A DNA stretch of 27,097 bases from Firmicutes bacterium UBA4845 (GTDB lineage Bacteria > Bacillota > Clostridia > Tissierellales > Sedimentibacteraceae). The position numbers and the translations under genes are program-made. The stretch covers positions 1 through 27,097 of the forward strand of contig DHER01000015.1 of NCBI GenBank assembly GCA_002399975.1. The letters are read 5' to 3'. The notes under the pieces were generated by a model that was not told the DNA's origin, made no database searches, and saw only the letters and a program-made list of their open reading frames with translations. Positions 15,015-24,088 of this stretch are shown here, piece after piece (position 1 is the first letter of the stretch; the number at the start of each line of letters is the position of its first letter).

Positions 15015-15332
15015 TTATTCTTTATTATTAGTAATTGTCTTAAGAAAATTATTTAAGCTTTTAATTTGTTCAGGATTTAAATCTTTTGCATTATTTAAAA
15101 GTTCTTTCAAATTATCTTCTACTGGTTTTGATAAACCTTCAGGTGCAAAAAAATCTGCTAAGGTGATATTGAACACTTCACATATCTTTTTTAGAGTTGG
15201 TACATCTGGTACACGATGTCCATTTTCTAATTTACTAATTACAGGTTGAGATACATTACATAGGTTTGCTAACTCATCAGCAGTCATATTATGTTCTTTT
15301 CTTAATTCTTTAACCCTTTTACCAATATCCAT
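15015..15332 (-). CDS. XRE family transcriptional regulator (putative repressor of the cysteine module)
   Basis: A 105-residue DNA-binding protein. The N-terminal helix-turn-helix is residues 5-60, with KELRKEHNMTADELANLC then NVSQPVISKLENGHRVP, typical Cro/CI/SinR architecture. The C-terminal 40 residues are a short helical dimerisation segment (LKELLNNAKDLNPEQIKSL). AGGAG is eight bases before the ATG. It is divergent from the symporter/desulfidase pair. The shared 284-base gap holds several ATTC/GAAT inverted repeats, one inside the downstream promoter. I infer autoregulation and repression of the transporter operon; the signal could be cysteine or a related thiol. Two cysteines (Cys25, Cys50) are present. 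Confidence 0.88.
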   Translation of the reverse strand: MDIGKRVKELRKEHNMTADELANLCNVSQPVISKLENGHRVPDVPTLKKICEVFNITLADFFAPEGLSKPVEDNLKELLNNAKDLNPEQIKSLNNFLKTITNNKE

Positions 15333-15446
15333 TTTTATTCTCCTAACTTATTCTTCTAACATTCTATTATGGAATATTTACTTTAATTTTATTTTATAAT
15401 CCACGAGAAAATATAGCAATTGACTTTCCATATTCGAATAAAGTTC

Positions 15447-15475
15447 TTGACAATTATTCTAATATAGAATAATAT
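15447..15475 (+). promoter_or_regulatory. Promoter with palindromic operator in the spacer
   Basis: TTGACA (15447-15452), a 17-base spacer and TAATAT (15470-15475) form a near-consensus promoter. TTATTCTAATATAGAATAA, with perfect 8-base arms around ATA, covers the spacer and the -10 box, ideal for steric repression. Related half-sites occur at 15361-15375 (ATTCTATTATGGAAT) and 15431-15440 (TATTCGAATA). The XRE protein is the obvious candidate binder. The rest of 15333-15616 is AT-rich with no gene. Confidence 0.7.
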
Positions 15476-15616
15476 TGTATGTAATATAAAGAATTCTTTA
15501 TTAAAAGCTCCAAAAAAGCATTTAGAATCAAGGGATTTATCCCTAAAATTATTAATATTTTACGCTGGCATATAGTTATATCTTTATGTGATTAAATTGA
15601 AAGGGATGGTGTGATT

Positions 15617-17026
15617 ATGAGTAGTACATTGTTAATTGTAATTAGTACAATCATCATATTAGGTGGAGCAACAATATTTTCAATTTATTTAGGTAAAAAA
15701 TCATCTGATAATGATTGGGAAGTTGGAGGACGTAACTTACCTTTATATGTAATAGTTGGAACTCAGTATGCTACTGCAATGGGCGGAGGAATGTTAGTTG
15801 CTCATGTTGGAATCGGATACTCCAATGGTTGGTCTGCAATGACATATGGATGCCTAGTGGCTGCAGGTCTTTTATTATTAGGTATTATTGCAAAATGGCT
15901 GAGGCAACAAGAGTTTACAACAATACCAGATATTATTGCTAATTTATATGGCAATAACAAGACTTTATTGTTATTAACATGTATATTAACAATGGTTGTA
16001 CCATTTGGCTGGATATGTACTCAATTAGTTGCATTTGGTAAACTTTATTCTAATTTAACAGGTATACCACAGAATTGGTTAATGGTTATCTTTGCCATGG
16101 TTAGTTTAGCCTTCGTATTGCCAGCTGGATTAAAGTCCGTTGCTTGGACTGATTTTATCTTTGGATGTCTTATGATAGCTGTATCTTTTATTTCTTTAGG
16201 AGTTATCTTCAAAATGGGTGGAGGTTGGTCAAATATTGTGGCTAAATTACCAAGTGAAATAGTTAAATTTCCTAAAGGAATGGGTTCAGTTGGAATTTCG
16301 ACAATTTTATTATGGTCATTATCCATAATACCAGGGACATTAACTAATCAAATGTATTATCAAAGGGTTTTTGCAGCGGATAAAGTTAATTCTGTAAGAA
16401 AAAGTTTAGTTATTAGCGGACTAGTAATTATTTCAGCAGATGCATGGGCTTCAGCTATGGGAATTTCCATTAGAGCTTTAAATGGAGGCCTAGAACCTGA
16501 AATGGCTTCCGGTTGGTTTCTCACACAGGTTCCCAATTGGTTTTTAGCTATTTATTCTGGATTCTTGGTTGCAACAATTATGTCAACAATTGATAGTGCT
16601 ATTCATTCCATTTCTGTAAATTTAACTAGAGATATTTATAAGAAAATATTGCATCCAGAAGCAGGCGAGGATAAATTAAATCATTTGTCAAAAGTGTATT
16701 CAGTAGGGATAGCGGCTATTGCTGTTGCATTATCTATACTTTATCCTAGAGCATTAGATTGGGTTATTGCGACCTATGCTTTTTCAGCAGCAGGGCTATT
16801 ATTTCCAATATTTGCAGGCATCTTGTTGAAGGATAAAGAAAGTTTAACAGTTCAAGGTGCTATAGGAAGTATGATTTGTGGCTTTATTGGCTGTATAGTT
16901 GGTATGATAACTAAATCAAATATTCCCTATGTTGCATATGGATTAGTTGGCTCATTCTTAGGACTTTTCATTATTAGCCTTATTACAAAAGATAAAATTG
17001 ATAATTTAACAGTTAAAAGTAAATAA
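15617..17026 (+). CDS. Sodium:solute symporter family protein
   Basis: A 469-residue membrane transporter of the SSS family (PutP/PanF-like) with about 13 transmembrane segments. Seen are SIYLGKKSSDNDWEVGGRNL after the first helix, GTQYATAMGGGMLVAHVG in helix 2, and QEFTTIPDIIANLYG, all standard SSS features. The substrate is not fixed by sequence. The neighbouring cysteine desulfidase suggests uptake of cysteine or a related amino acid, as E. coli pairs cyuA with the unrelated transporter cyuP. The ATG at 15617 is preferred, although an in-frame GTG at 15611 has AAAGGG five bases upstream and could also be used. The promoter at 15447 carries a presumed XRE operator. Confidence 0.9.
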   Translation: MSSTLLIVISTIIILGGATIFSIYLGKKSSDNDWEVGGRNLPLYVIVGTQYATAMGGGMLVAHVGIGYSNGWSAMTYGCLVAAGLLLLGIIAKWLRQQEFTTIPDIIANLYGNNKTLLLLTCILTMVVPFGWICTQLVAFGKLYSNLTGIPQNWLMVIFAMVSLAFVLPAGLKSVAWTDFIFGCLMIAVSFISLGVIFKMGGGWSNIVAKLPSEIVKFPKGMGSVGISTILLWSLSIIPGTLTNQMYYQRVFAADKVNSVRKSLVISGLVIISADAWASAMGISIRALNGGLEPEMASGWFLTQVPNWFLAIYSGFLVATIMSTIDSAIHSISVNLTRDIYKKILHPEAGEDKLNHLSKVYSVGIAAIAVALSILYPRALDWVIATYAFSAAGLLFPIFAGILLKDKESLTVQGAIGSMICGFIGCIVGMITKSNIPYVAYGLVGSFLGLFIISLITKDKIDNLTVKSK

Positions 17027-17120
17027 AAATTAAATGGAGATTTTGAATTAATATTAAAACGAGGTTTAAAAAAGGTTATTTAATAATTATAAATATCTTA
17101 TTTAAGAAAGGAAAATTAAA

Positions 17121-18416
17121 ATGAAAGTAGAGTTATTAGAAATTTTAAGAAAAGAAGTAAATCCCGCATTGGGATGCACAGGACCTACATCAGTTTCTTT
17201 TGCTGTAAGTAAGGCAAAGGATATAGTTGGGGGGATTCCAAAGGAAGTAACAGTTATTATGGATCGTGATACTTATAAGAATTCTATTTCAGTAGGAATT
17301 CCTGGAACTAAAGAAAAGGGATTAGATATAGCAGCGGCATTAGGAGCTATAGCTGGAAAATCTAATTTAGGATTGGAAGTGCTCAATTATGTTACAAAGG
17401 ATGATGAAAAGAAAGCTCTTAACATGATCGATGGGAATCATGTAGATGTCCAAATTGACTGGAACCGAGTTGGAATGGGATTATATATTGATGCTAAAGT
17501 TAAAACGAATCAAGGCTTAGGGCATGCAATTGTAGCAAAGACACATACAAATGTTGTTTATTTAGAGAAAAATGGTGAAGCTATTTTAGAAAAGGAATTT
17601 AACGATGACAAAAATGCTATATATAAAGCAGACCATGAAATTGGAGGCTATAAGGTCAAGGATTTCATTGATTTTTCAAAAGAAGTTCCAATTGAATATC
17701 TAGATTTTATTAAAGATGCTGTAGATATGAATATGAAATTAGCTAAAATAGGGATGAAAAAAGGTAGTGGAGAAGGTTTTGGAAAAGCATGGCTAAAGAT
17801 AGGAGAAAAAAGCCCATTATATAAAGCGAAAGCTTATACTGCGTCAGCTTCTGACGCAAGGATGAAAGGAGAAAATTTACCTGCAATGAGTTGTGCTAGT
17901 AGTGGAAATGTAGGGATTACGGCTTCTATACCATTGACCATTATGGCAGATGAAGAAAATTGTAGTGAGGAAAAGATGGTTCGTTCTGTTGCACTAAGCT
18001 TTCTTATTACAATCTATGTTAAAAATTATATTGGAAGATTGTCGCCAATGTGTGCCTGTGCAATAGCAGCTTCCTTAGGTGTTGCTGCAGGAACTGCTTA
18101 TTTACTTAATGAAACTGATGAGGAAATAGATAGGAGTATTACAAATGTAATAGGGAGTATAGGTGGTATATTATGTGATGGAGCAAAAAATGGATGTGCC
18201 TTAAAGTTATCAAATGCAATAGGAATTGCTATAGAATCAGCTTATTTAGCAAAAATAGGTGTTTCAATTGCTGATGGTGATGGATTAGTTTGTAAAACAG
18301 CAGATGATAGTATAAAGATACTTGGAAAAATTGCAAGGGAAGGCATGAGAGAAACAGATATTGTAATGTGTAAAGAAATTATATCAAGAAATAATGAAAC
18401 AAAAGAAGTAGATTAA
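17121..18416 (+). CDS. cyuA: L-cysteine desulfidase (UPF0597/CyuA family)
   Basis: A 431-residue cytoplasmic enzyme expected to split L-cysteine into pyruvate, ammonia and sulfide using a 4Fe-4S cluster. It begins LLEILRKEVNPALGCTGPTS, a hallmark of the family and of the related serine dehydratase alpha domain. Candidate cluster cysteines are Cys19, Cys258, Cys311/Cys313, Cys352 and Cys359 (in LCDGAKNGCALK). Length matches the usual 420-440 residues. GAAAGGA precedes the ATG, 94 bases after the symporter. It is followed by a strong terminator, so symporter and desulfidase form a two-gene operon. Relatives may also act on serine or other beta-substituted amino acids. The symbol is by family. 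Confidence 0.88.
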   Translation: MKVELLEILRKEVNPALGCTGPTSVSFAVSKAKDIVGGIPKEVTVIMDRDTYKNSISVGIPGTKEKGLDIAAALGAIAGKSNLGLEVLNYVTKDDEKKALNMIDGNHVDVQIDWNRVGMGLYIDAKVKTNQGLGHAIVAKTHTNVVYLEKNGEAILEKEFNDDKNAIYKADHEIGGYKVKDFIDFSKEVPIEYLDFIKDAVDMNMKLAKIGMKKGSGEGFGKAWLKIGEKSPLYKAKAYTASASDARMKGENLPAMSCASSGNVGITASIPLTIMADEENCSEEKMVRSVALSFLITIYVKNYIGRLSPMCACAIAASLGVAAGTAYLLNETDEEIDRSITNVIGSIGGILCDGAKNGCALKLSNAIGIAIESAYLAKIGVSIADGDGLVCKTADDSIKILGKIAREGMRETDIVMCKEIISRNNETKEVD

Positions 18417-18440
18417 ATAAATAGATTTTTAATAAACATA

Positions 18441-18495
18441 GGAATATTCTTTCCTAGTAGATATAGAACTGGGAAAGAATATTCCTTTTATTTTG
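18441..18495 (+). terminator. Terminator of the cysteine module
   Basis: GGAATATTCTTTCC (18441-18454) pairs perfectly with GGAAAGAATATTCC (18472-18485), followed by TTTTATTTT. The following stretch to 18570 shows no gene. Confidence 0.88.
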
Positions 18496-18570
18496 GGCAA
18501 TATTTCAATCTTGTAAATGACCTTAAAGAAGAAATTGAAATTACGGGCTATTTAATGATCACTGACCATC

Positions 18571-18640
18571 TTTAATTTCCTCAAATCATATACTCCCGCA
18601 TAAATTATTGGACTGCAAAAAACCGCCTCTAGCGTATCTA
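18571..18640. repeat. Left flanking direct repeat with REP-like class B unit, copy 3
   Basis: The repeat runs TTTAATTTCCTCAAATCATA, TACTCCCGCA, TAAATTATTGGACTGCAAAA and then a degenerate CCGCCTCTAGCGTATC. The same string occurs at 25578-25660 with two substitutions in its first 30 bases, a 13-base insertion, and small changes in the final unit. It marks the left edge of the G+C-richer two-component/ABC block. Confidence 0.85.
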
Positions 18641-18738
18641 AAGAAATTTATCAGTTTGCTTTTCTTTTCAAACTTTTCAGCTTTAATTCAGCGTTTTAGT
18701 ATATTATAATAAAGGAGAGACTCTGGAGGTGAAATGTT

Positions 18739-19416
18739 TTGAAAATATTGGTCGTTGAGGACGAAAACCTATTAGCTAATTCCATTCGGGCATTGCTGAC
18801 GAAAAAAGGTTTTGAGGTTGATGTTGCTTACGATGGAGAATCCGGAGAAGAATATGTGCAATTGGGAATCTATGATTTGTTGATTTTAGATATTATGATG
18901 CCAAAAATGAATGGATATGAGTTGGCCAGACACGTCCGGGCCAAGCATTTAGGGACACCCATTTTGATGTTGACCGCAAAATCAGAAGTAGAGGATCGTA
19001 TTACCGGCTTAAACTCTGGTGCGGATTATTATCTAACAAAGCCTTTTGATACAAGGGAACTTTTGGCCTGCGTTAACGCATTATTGCGAAGGCAGGGCGC
19101 ACAAGTGAATGAACTTACATTTGGTAATACTTCCTTGGATATTTCTACTGCAACGCTGATTTGCGGAAATGAACGAGTTCGTCTATCGGCAAAGGAATTT
19201 GATATCATGCGTTTTCTTCTGCAGGCTGGAGAACGAAATCTTTCAAAAGAGACGATCCTTACCAAAGCATGGGGGTATGATTCCGATGCAGTGGAAAACC
19301 ATGTGGAAGTCTATATAAGTTTTTTGCGCAAAAAGCTTGCAAGTATTGGTTCCAATATTCGCATTGAGGCAATACGCAGACTGGGATATCACCTGGAGGT
19401 AAGTGAACATGATTAA
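18739..19416 (+). CDS. OmpR/PhoB family response regulator
   Basis: A 225-residue two-component regulator. The receiver domain (1-115) has the acidic pocket Glu7/Asp8, phospho-acceptor Asp51 in LLILDIMMPKMNG and the conserved lysine in YYLTKPFD. A C-terminal winged helix of the OmpR class (about 125-222) contains LSAKEFDIMRFLLQ and ENHVEVYISFLRKKL. The start is TTG at 18739, eight bases after GGAGGTG; an ATG at 18734 hits a stop at once. A TATAAT box lies at 18705-18710 with only a poor -35. It overlaps the kinase gene by 8 bases. I infer that it activates the ABC operon through the direct repeat at 20691. Confidence 0.94.
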   Translation: MKILVVEDENLLANSIRALLTKKGFEVDVAYDGESGEEYVQLGIYDLLILDIMMPKMNGYELARHVRAKHLGTPILMLTAKSEVEDRITGLNSGADYYLTKPFDTRELLACVNALLRRQGAQVNELTFGNTSLDISTATLICGNERVRLSAKEFDIMRFLLQAGERNLSKETILTKAWGYDSDAVENHVEVYISFLRKKLASIGSNIRIEAIRRLGYHLEVSEHD

Positions 19417-20617
19417 AAAGCTACGGTTCAAGTTTGTTATGATCAACATGAGCATTGTGACTGTCTTGCTTTGTGTTATTTTGGGATTGGTCTTCTATTT
19501 TACAAGTGCAAATCTGGAGGCAGAGAGTATCAATATGATGCAAAATATTGCCAGCCAGCCATTCCGATTGGGAACTCCAAACGCAATTGATGAAGATGTG
19601 CACTTACCATATTTCAAGATTCAGCTCGGGCTTCGCGGCGAGCTGGTAGCAACTAGCGGGGGATATTATGATCTCTCCGACGATGTAGTCTTAGATGACT
19701 TGATAGATATAGCCCTCACATCGCCTAAAGCATTGGGCGTGATAGAAGAATATAATTTGCGGTATTACTGCGTTGATACGCCGCTGAACCATTGCCTTGT
19801 ATTTGTGGATATTTCTAGCGAACGTACAACACTGGACAACCTTATGAGATCTTGTTTTCTCATTGGTGGACTTGGTTTCTTACTATTTCTGGCCGTAAGT
19901 ATTTTATTGTCTAAGTGGGCCGTAAAACCTGTGGAACTGGCATGGAAAGAGCAGCGCCAGTTTGTGGCGGATGCCTCTCATGAACTGAAAACGCCACTGA
20001 CGGTTATTATGACCAATGCGGAGCTTGCACAGAGCCCAGAATATGATGAAGAAAACAAACAGGAGTTTTTGGCCAGCATAGTAACGATGTCCAAGCAAAT
20101 GCGAGGTTTGATTGAACAAATGCTGATGCTCGCAAGGGCAGATCACACTGATTCAAAAAAGAATTTTGATACTGTGAATTTCAGCAAGCTGGTTTCAGAT
20201 TCTATACTTCCCTTTGAACCAGTCTTTTTCGAGAGGGGACTGATCTTAAGCATACAGATAGACGAAAATATTAAAGTTACTGGCGAAGAAACTCAGCTTC
20301 GCCATGTCTTGGATGTTTTGCTGGATAATGCTCAGAAATATTCCAAAGAAGCCGGAAACACATGGGTGAAGCTAAGAGCGCATAGGAAAGGGCGCTGTTT
20401 GTTAGAGGTGGCTAATGAAGGAAGGAGCATCTCGCCGGAGGAGATCAAAAATATATTCAAACGATTTTATCGTATTGATCAGGCTCGAAGCCGAACGGGT
20501 AGTTTTGGATTAGGACTTTCTATTGCGAAAAGTATCGTGATACAGCATCACGGAAAGATTTGGGCGGAAAGTGAAAATGGAATTAACTATTTTTATGTAG
20601 AACTGTCATGTTTATAA
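19409..20617 (+). CDS. Sensor histidine kinase
   Basis: A 402-residue membrane kinase. Transmembrane segments lie at about residues 10-32 and 150-170, enclosing a roughly 115-residue extracytoplasmic sensor region. Next come a short linker without a convincing full HAMP domain, the H-box ADASHELKTPLTVI with phospho-acceptor His191, and the ATPase motifs (LLDNAQKYS as N-box, FKRFYRIDQ as F-box, FGLGLSIAKSI as G-box). The ATG at 19409 is eight bases after GGAGGT and is preferred over the GTG at 19403. A terminator follows at 20634. The stimulus is unknown; linkage to an ABC transporter suggests sensing of an envelope-active compound. Confidence 0.93.
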   Translation: MIKKLRFKFVMINMSIVTVLLCVILGLVFYFTSANLEAESINMMQNIASQPFRLGTPNAIDEDVHLPYFKIQLGLRGELVATSGGYYDLSDDVVLDDLIDIALTSPKALGVIEEYNLRYYCVDTPLNHCLVFVDISSERTTLDNLMRSCFLIGGLGFLLFLAVSILLSKWAVKPVELAWKEQRQFVADASHELKTPLTVIMTNAELAQSPEYDEENKQEFLASIVTMSKQMRGLIEQMLMLARADHTDSKKNFDTVNFSKLVSDSILPFEPVFFERGLILSIQIDENIKVTGEETQLRHVLDVLLDNAQKYSKEAGNTWVKLRAHRKGRCLLEVANEGRSISPEEIKNIFKRFYRIDQARSRTGSFGLGLSIAKSIVIQHHGKIWAESENGINYFYVELSCL

Positions 20618-20633
20618 ATCATCATTGCAGATT

Positions 20634-20673
20634 AGGATGAAGACCGTATCATTACGGATTTCATCCTTTTTTA
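20634..20673 (+). terminator. Terminator after the two-component system
   Basis: AGGATGAA-GA-CCGT (20634-20647), a six-base loop and ACGG-AT-TTCATCCT form a long stem followed by TTTTTTATTT. This makes the ABC genes a separate transcription unit. Confidence 0.88.
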
Positions 20674-20690
20674 TTTGTATACGGAATAAC

Positions 20691-20729
20691 TTTAAGCATT
20701 GTTTAAGCGTTCAATGTTAAAATTATGAT
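20691..20729 (+). promoter_or_regulatory. Promoter with OmpR-type direct repeat
   Basis: TTTAAGC occurs twice (20691-20697 and 20702-20708) with an 11-base period, one helical turn, as expected for a dimer of OmpR/PhoB-type regulators. The second copy coincides with the -35 position for a -10 TATGAT at 20724-20729. The sequence otherwise lacks a good -35, fitting an activator-dependent promoter for the ABC operon. Confidence 0.6.
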
Positions 20730-20766
20730 ACTAGCCATAGAAAAAGGCAAAGATAGGAGGATTATT

Positions 20767-21774
20767 ATGATTTCAGTTGAACACTTAACAAAATGCTATG
20801 GTGATTTCATGGCTGTCAATGATCTTTCGTTTGAGATTGAGGAAGGTCATGTATATGGATTTCTGGGGCCCAACGGCGCTGGGAAAACCACCACCATGAA
20901 TATCATGACTGGATGCTTGTCAGCTACGTCAGGACATGTCATAATTGATGGATATGATATTTTTGAGGAAGCTAACAATGCAAAGAAACTCATCGGCTAT
21001 CTTCCCGAGCAGCCCCCACTGTACATGACGGAAACCCCCGTGGAATATCTAAGATTTGTGGGCGAAGCTAAAGGCTTACGCGGGGCGGAGCTTGCACAGC
21101 AGATTGAGGAAGTTATCCAACAGACGAAAATAGAGGATGTGAAAAATCGTCGCATTTCCACACTCTCTAAGGGCTACAAGCAGAGAATCGGGATCGCGCA
21201 GGCACTTCTCGGGAACCCGAAGGTTATCATTCTCGACGAACCTACCGTTGGTCTTGACCCTATTCAGATCATTGAAATTCGTGCTCTGATTAAAGAACTG
21301 GGTCAGGGTCACACGGTTATTTTCAGTTCCCATATTCTTTCCGAGGTACAGACAATCTGTGATCAGGTCCTGATCATTTCAAAAGGGAAACTAATTGCAT
21401 TCGATGAGCCAGAAGATCTGGAGAAACGGCTGTTAGCACCAAACGAGATTGTGATTACCGCTGACGCGGATGCGGAAGAAATCAGGGAAATCTTGACTGA
21501 TGTCAGCCATATTATTGACGTGAGCATGGAAGAAAAAGACACGGGGTTTGTTGAGGCTCATATCAAAACAGACCATGACAATATCTATGAACTTTCCCGT
21601 GCAATCTTTTTTGCCTTTGCTGAAAAGGGAAAGGCCTTGTTGGAAATGACTTTGGAGAAAGCCAATCTGGAGGATGTCTTTATTGAGTTGACGGAAAACA
21701 ATGACGACGATATCAAACCTACAGAGGATGCGGCTGGTATTGAATCTACGGAAGGTGAGGTGGATGGTGAATGA
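20767..21774 (+). CDS. ABC transporter ATP-binding protein (GldA-like)
   Basis: A 335-residue ATPase of the ABC-2/CcmA type. Walker A is GPNGAGKTT (34-42), the signature is LSKGYKQRIGIAQAL, Walker B is VIILDEPTVGLDP and the switch histidine is in SSHILSE. The C-terminal third is an accessory domain ending in a very acidic tail. The ATG at 20767 follows AGGAGG. Its stop overlaps the permease start (ATGA). With the next three genes it resembles the GldA-GldF-GldG transporter known from Bacteroidetes gliding, which also occurs in non-gliding Firmicutes, where its cargo is unknown. Confidence 0.93.
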   Translation: MISVEHLTKCYGDFMAVNDLSFEIEEGHVYGFLGPNGAGKTTTMNIMTGCLSATSGHVIIDGYDIFEEANNAKKLIGYLPEQPPLYMTETPVEYLRFVGEAKGLRGAELAQQIEEVIQQTKIEDVKNRRISTLSKGYKQRIGIAQALLGNPKVIILDEPTVGLDPIQIIEIRALIKELGQGHTVIFSSHILSEVQTICDQVLIISKGKLIAFDEPEDLEKRLLAPNEIVITADADAEEIREILTDVSHIIDVSMEEKDTGFVEAHIKTDHDNIYELSRAIFFAFAEKGKALLEMTLEKANLEDVFIELTENNDDDIKPTEDAAGIESTEGEVDGE

Positions 21775-22634
21775 TCGCAGTATTAAAGCATGAATTGAAA
21801 CTCTATTTCCACTCGTTAACCACCTATGTTTTTGGGGCGTTCCTGTTGGCGACTGTCGGGATTGGTGCAATGCTGTATAACATCGAGGCGGCCGTCAGTA
21901 ATTTTGAGTATGTTCTTAGTTTTTGCAGCCTCGTTCTTGCCATCATCGTGCCGATTTTGACGATGCGCGTGATTGCAGAAGAAAGGAAACAAAAGACAGA
22001 CCAACTTCTATACTCTCTTCCAATCACCACCACCCAGGTGATCATTGGAAAATATTTTGCATTATTAACGGTTTTTTTGATCCCCTTGTGTTTGATTAGT
22101 TTGTACCCTCTGATCTTTTCACAGTTCGGGGATGTCTATTTGCTGACATCATATGGATCAATTTTGGCGTTCTTTATTATGGGTGCCGCCCTGATCGCCA
22201 TCGGAGTCTTCGTTTCCTCCCTGACTGACAATCAGGGTTTTGCCGCGGGCATCAGTATTGCAGTAATTCTGTTGAATTATTATAGCGTCAGCCTTTCGGA
22301 ATATGTTTCGTCTACGGCAATTGGGTCGCTCATTGCACTATGTGCTATAATCCTTGTTTTGGGAGCGATCATTCGTTATTTGACAAAAAACGAGAATGTA
22401 GCCTTCGGAGTTTGTTTCATTTTGCTCGCAGGAACTATAATCGCATATTTTGTTGATGCGACAAAATTCGAAGGCCTTTTGCCAAGCATCATGGCGAAAT
22501 TGTCTTTATTTGAACAGTTCAATGTTTTCGTGAATGGTGTTTTTGATATGACCGCCATTGTGTATTATTTTTCTGTGATTGCATTCTTTTTGTTTCTGTC
22601 TGTGCAATCTCTTGAGAAAAGGAGGTATAATTGA
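21771..22634 (+). CDS. ABC-2 type permease (GldF-like)
   Basis: A 287-residue membrane protein with about six transmembrane segments. The cytosolic TMRVIAEERKQKTDQLLYSLP segment after the second helix is characteristic of GldF/NosY-like ABC-2 permeases. The start overlaps the ATPase gene by four bases and the stop overlaps the next ATG by one, so the genes are translationally coupled. It should form the membrane channel with the GldA-like ATPase. Confidence 0.9.
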   Translation: MIAVLKHELKLYFHSLTTYVFGAFLLATVGIGAMLYNIEAAVSNFEYVLSFCSLVLAIIVPILTMRVIAEERKQKTDQLLYSLPITTTQVIIGKYFALLTVFLIPLCLISLYPLIFSQFGDVYLLTSYGSILAFFIMGAALIAIGVFVSSLTDNQGFAAGISIAVILLNYYSVSLSEYVSSTAIGSLIALCAIILVLGAIIRYLTKNENVAFGVCFILLAGTIIAYFVDATKFEGLLPSIMAKLSLFEQFNVFVNGVFDMTAIVYYFSVIAFFLFLSVQSLEKRRYN

Positions 22635-24088
22635 TGAAAAAATTGAAACCCCTTAAAGTTTCAACACAAAAAGAACGGAACCGAATTGCGTTTCGTGGCG
22701 GCTCCTATTCTCTAATTATAACTGCTGTGGTTTTGGCTATTTTGATCGTGGTGAATATTTTTGTCTCCGCCCTGCCTACTGCGTTGACTAAATATGACAT
22801 CAGTTCTACCAAGCTCTATTCTATTACCAGCAATACGAAGGTGGTGGTAAATGCACTGGATAAGGATGTGACGATCTATTGGGTTGTGCAATCTGGTAAA
22901 GAAGATAATGTCATCGAAAATCTGCTAGGTAAATATGACAACCTCTCTGACCATATTGAGATTGTCAAAAAGAACCCAGATGTTTTTCCCACATTTGCCG
23001 AGCAGTACACGGATGAAACCGTTCAGAACAACAGCCTAATCGTGGAATGTGGGGAACGCAGCCGGTTCATTAGCTACAATGATATTTATATTCAAGAACC
23101 AGACATATACTCCAAATCCTACAATACATCGTTTGATGGGGAAGGTGCGATCACCTCTGCCATAGACTACGTCATCAATGAAGAGCAGCCCCAGTTGTAT
23201 GTTCTGGAGGGGCATGGAGAATCCGAGTTGCCGGCCACCTTCAGTAAGCAAATCGAAAAAGAAAACATCGAGGCAAACACCTTCTCTCTTTTGAATGTGG
23301 ATTCTATTCCGGAAGAGGCGGACTGCGTGATGATTTATGCGCCAACCAGCGATATTTCCGTGAAAGAAAAAGATTTGCTGGCCGACTATGTGACGGACGG
23401 CGGAAAGCTTTTGGTCATGGCCGGGCCTACGGAGGATGGAGTCTTGAAAAACCTGTATAGTCTGCTATCAGACTATGGCGTGGAAACCAATGAGGGTATT
23501 GTAGTGGAGGCGGGCAGAGAGCATTATGCGTTCCAGGCACCCTATGTGCTGTTACCGGATATGGCCAGCAATGAGATTACAGATTCTCTTATAGAAGAAA
23601 ATTATTATCCGATTATGCCAATTTCTCAGGGCCTAACTATACAGGGTACATCCGACAAAGGGACGGTAACAGAGCTGCTTACTACTTCTGCCTCTGCTTT
23701 TAGCAAGCTTGACGGATACAATATTTCCACCTATGAGAAGGAAGAAGGAGATATTGGCGGCCCATTTGCCGTTGCAGTTTCTATCGAAAGCAGCAATGAT
23801 GGAAAGCTTGTCTGGTTTGCATCTTCAAACTTTCTAGATGAAATATATAATGCCTACTCATCTGGTGCCAATGCGAACATGGGTATGAATGCATTATCTT
23901 CTTTAATTGGAGAGAGTGAGGCAATGGCAATCCGCAGCAAGTCATTGAACTATAACTATTTGACAATCAGCGATTCCATCTCCTCATTTCTAGAAGTGAC
24001 CATGATCGGCATATTCCCACTCCTATATTTGGGTATCGGTATTTTTGTGATTCTTAGAAGAAAGAAGGTGCAAAATGAAACGATCTAA
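22634..24088 (+). CDS. GldG family ABC transporter-associated protein
   Basis: A 484-residue protein with an N-terminal transmembrane helix (about residues 27-50), a large extracytoplasmic GldG/IFT52-like domain and a C-terminal helix (IGIFPLLYLGIGIFVILRRK). LYSITSNTKVVVNALDKDV after the first helix and LYVLEGHGESELP in the middle are typical of the family (ABC-type uncharacterised transport system, PF09822-like). The ATG at 22634 has GGAGG eight bases upstream; the TTG at 22631 is less likely. It overlaps the following gene by 14 bases. It likely works as an extracellular partner of the permease, perhaps in substrate binding. Confidence 0.88.
   Translation: MKKLKPLKVSTQKERNRIAFRGGSYSLIITAVVLAILIVVNIFVSALPTALTKYDISSTKLYSITSNTKVVVNALDKDVTIYWVVQSGKEDNVIENLLGKYDNLSDHIEIVKKNPDVFPTFAEQYTDETVQNNSLIVECGERSRFISYNDIYIQEPDIYSKSYNTSFDGEGAITSAIDYVINEEQPQLYVLEGHGESELPATFSKQIEKENIEANTFSLLNVDSIPEEADCVMIYAPTSDISVKEKDLLADYVTDGGKLLVMAGPTEDGVLKNLYSLLSDYGVETNEGIVVEAGREHYAFQAPYVLLPDMASNEITDSLIEENYYPIMPISQGLTIQGTSDKGTVTELLTTSASAFSKLDGYNISTYEKEEGDIGGPFAVAVSIESSNDGKLVWFASSNFLDEIYNAYSSGANANMGMNALSSLIGESEAMAIRSKSLNYNYLTISDSISSFLEVTMIGIFPLLYLGIGIFVILRRKKVQNETI

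Noticed and set aside
21433..21870. A 145-codon minus-strand open frame opposite the GldA-like ATPase and permease genes
   Set aside because: It is the shadow of two well-supported coupled genes, has no ribosome binding site and no recognisable domain.
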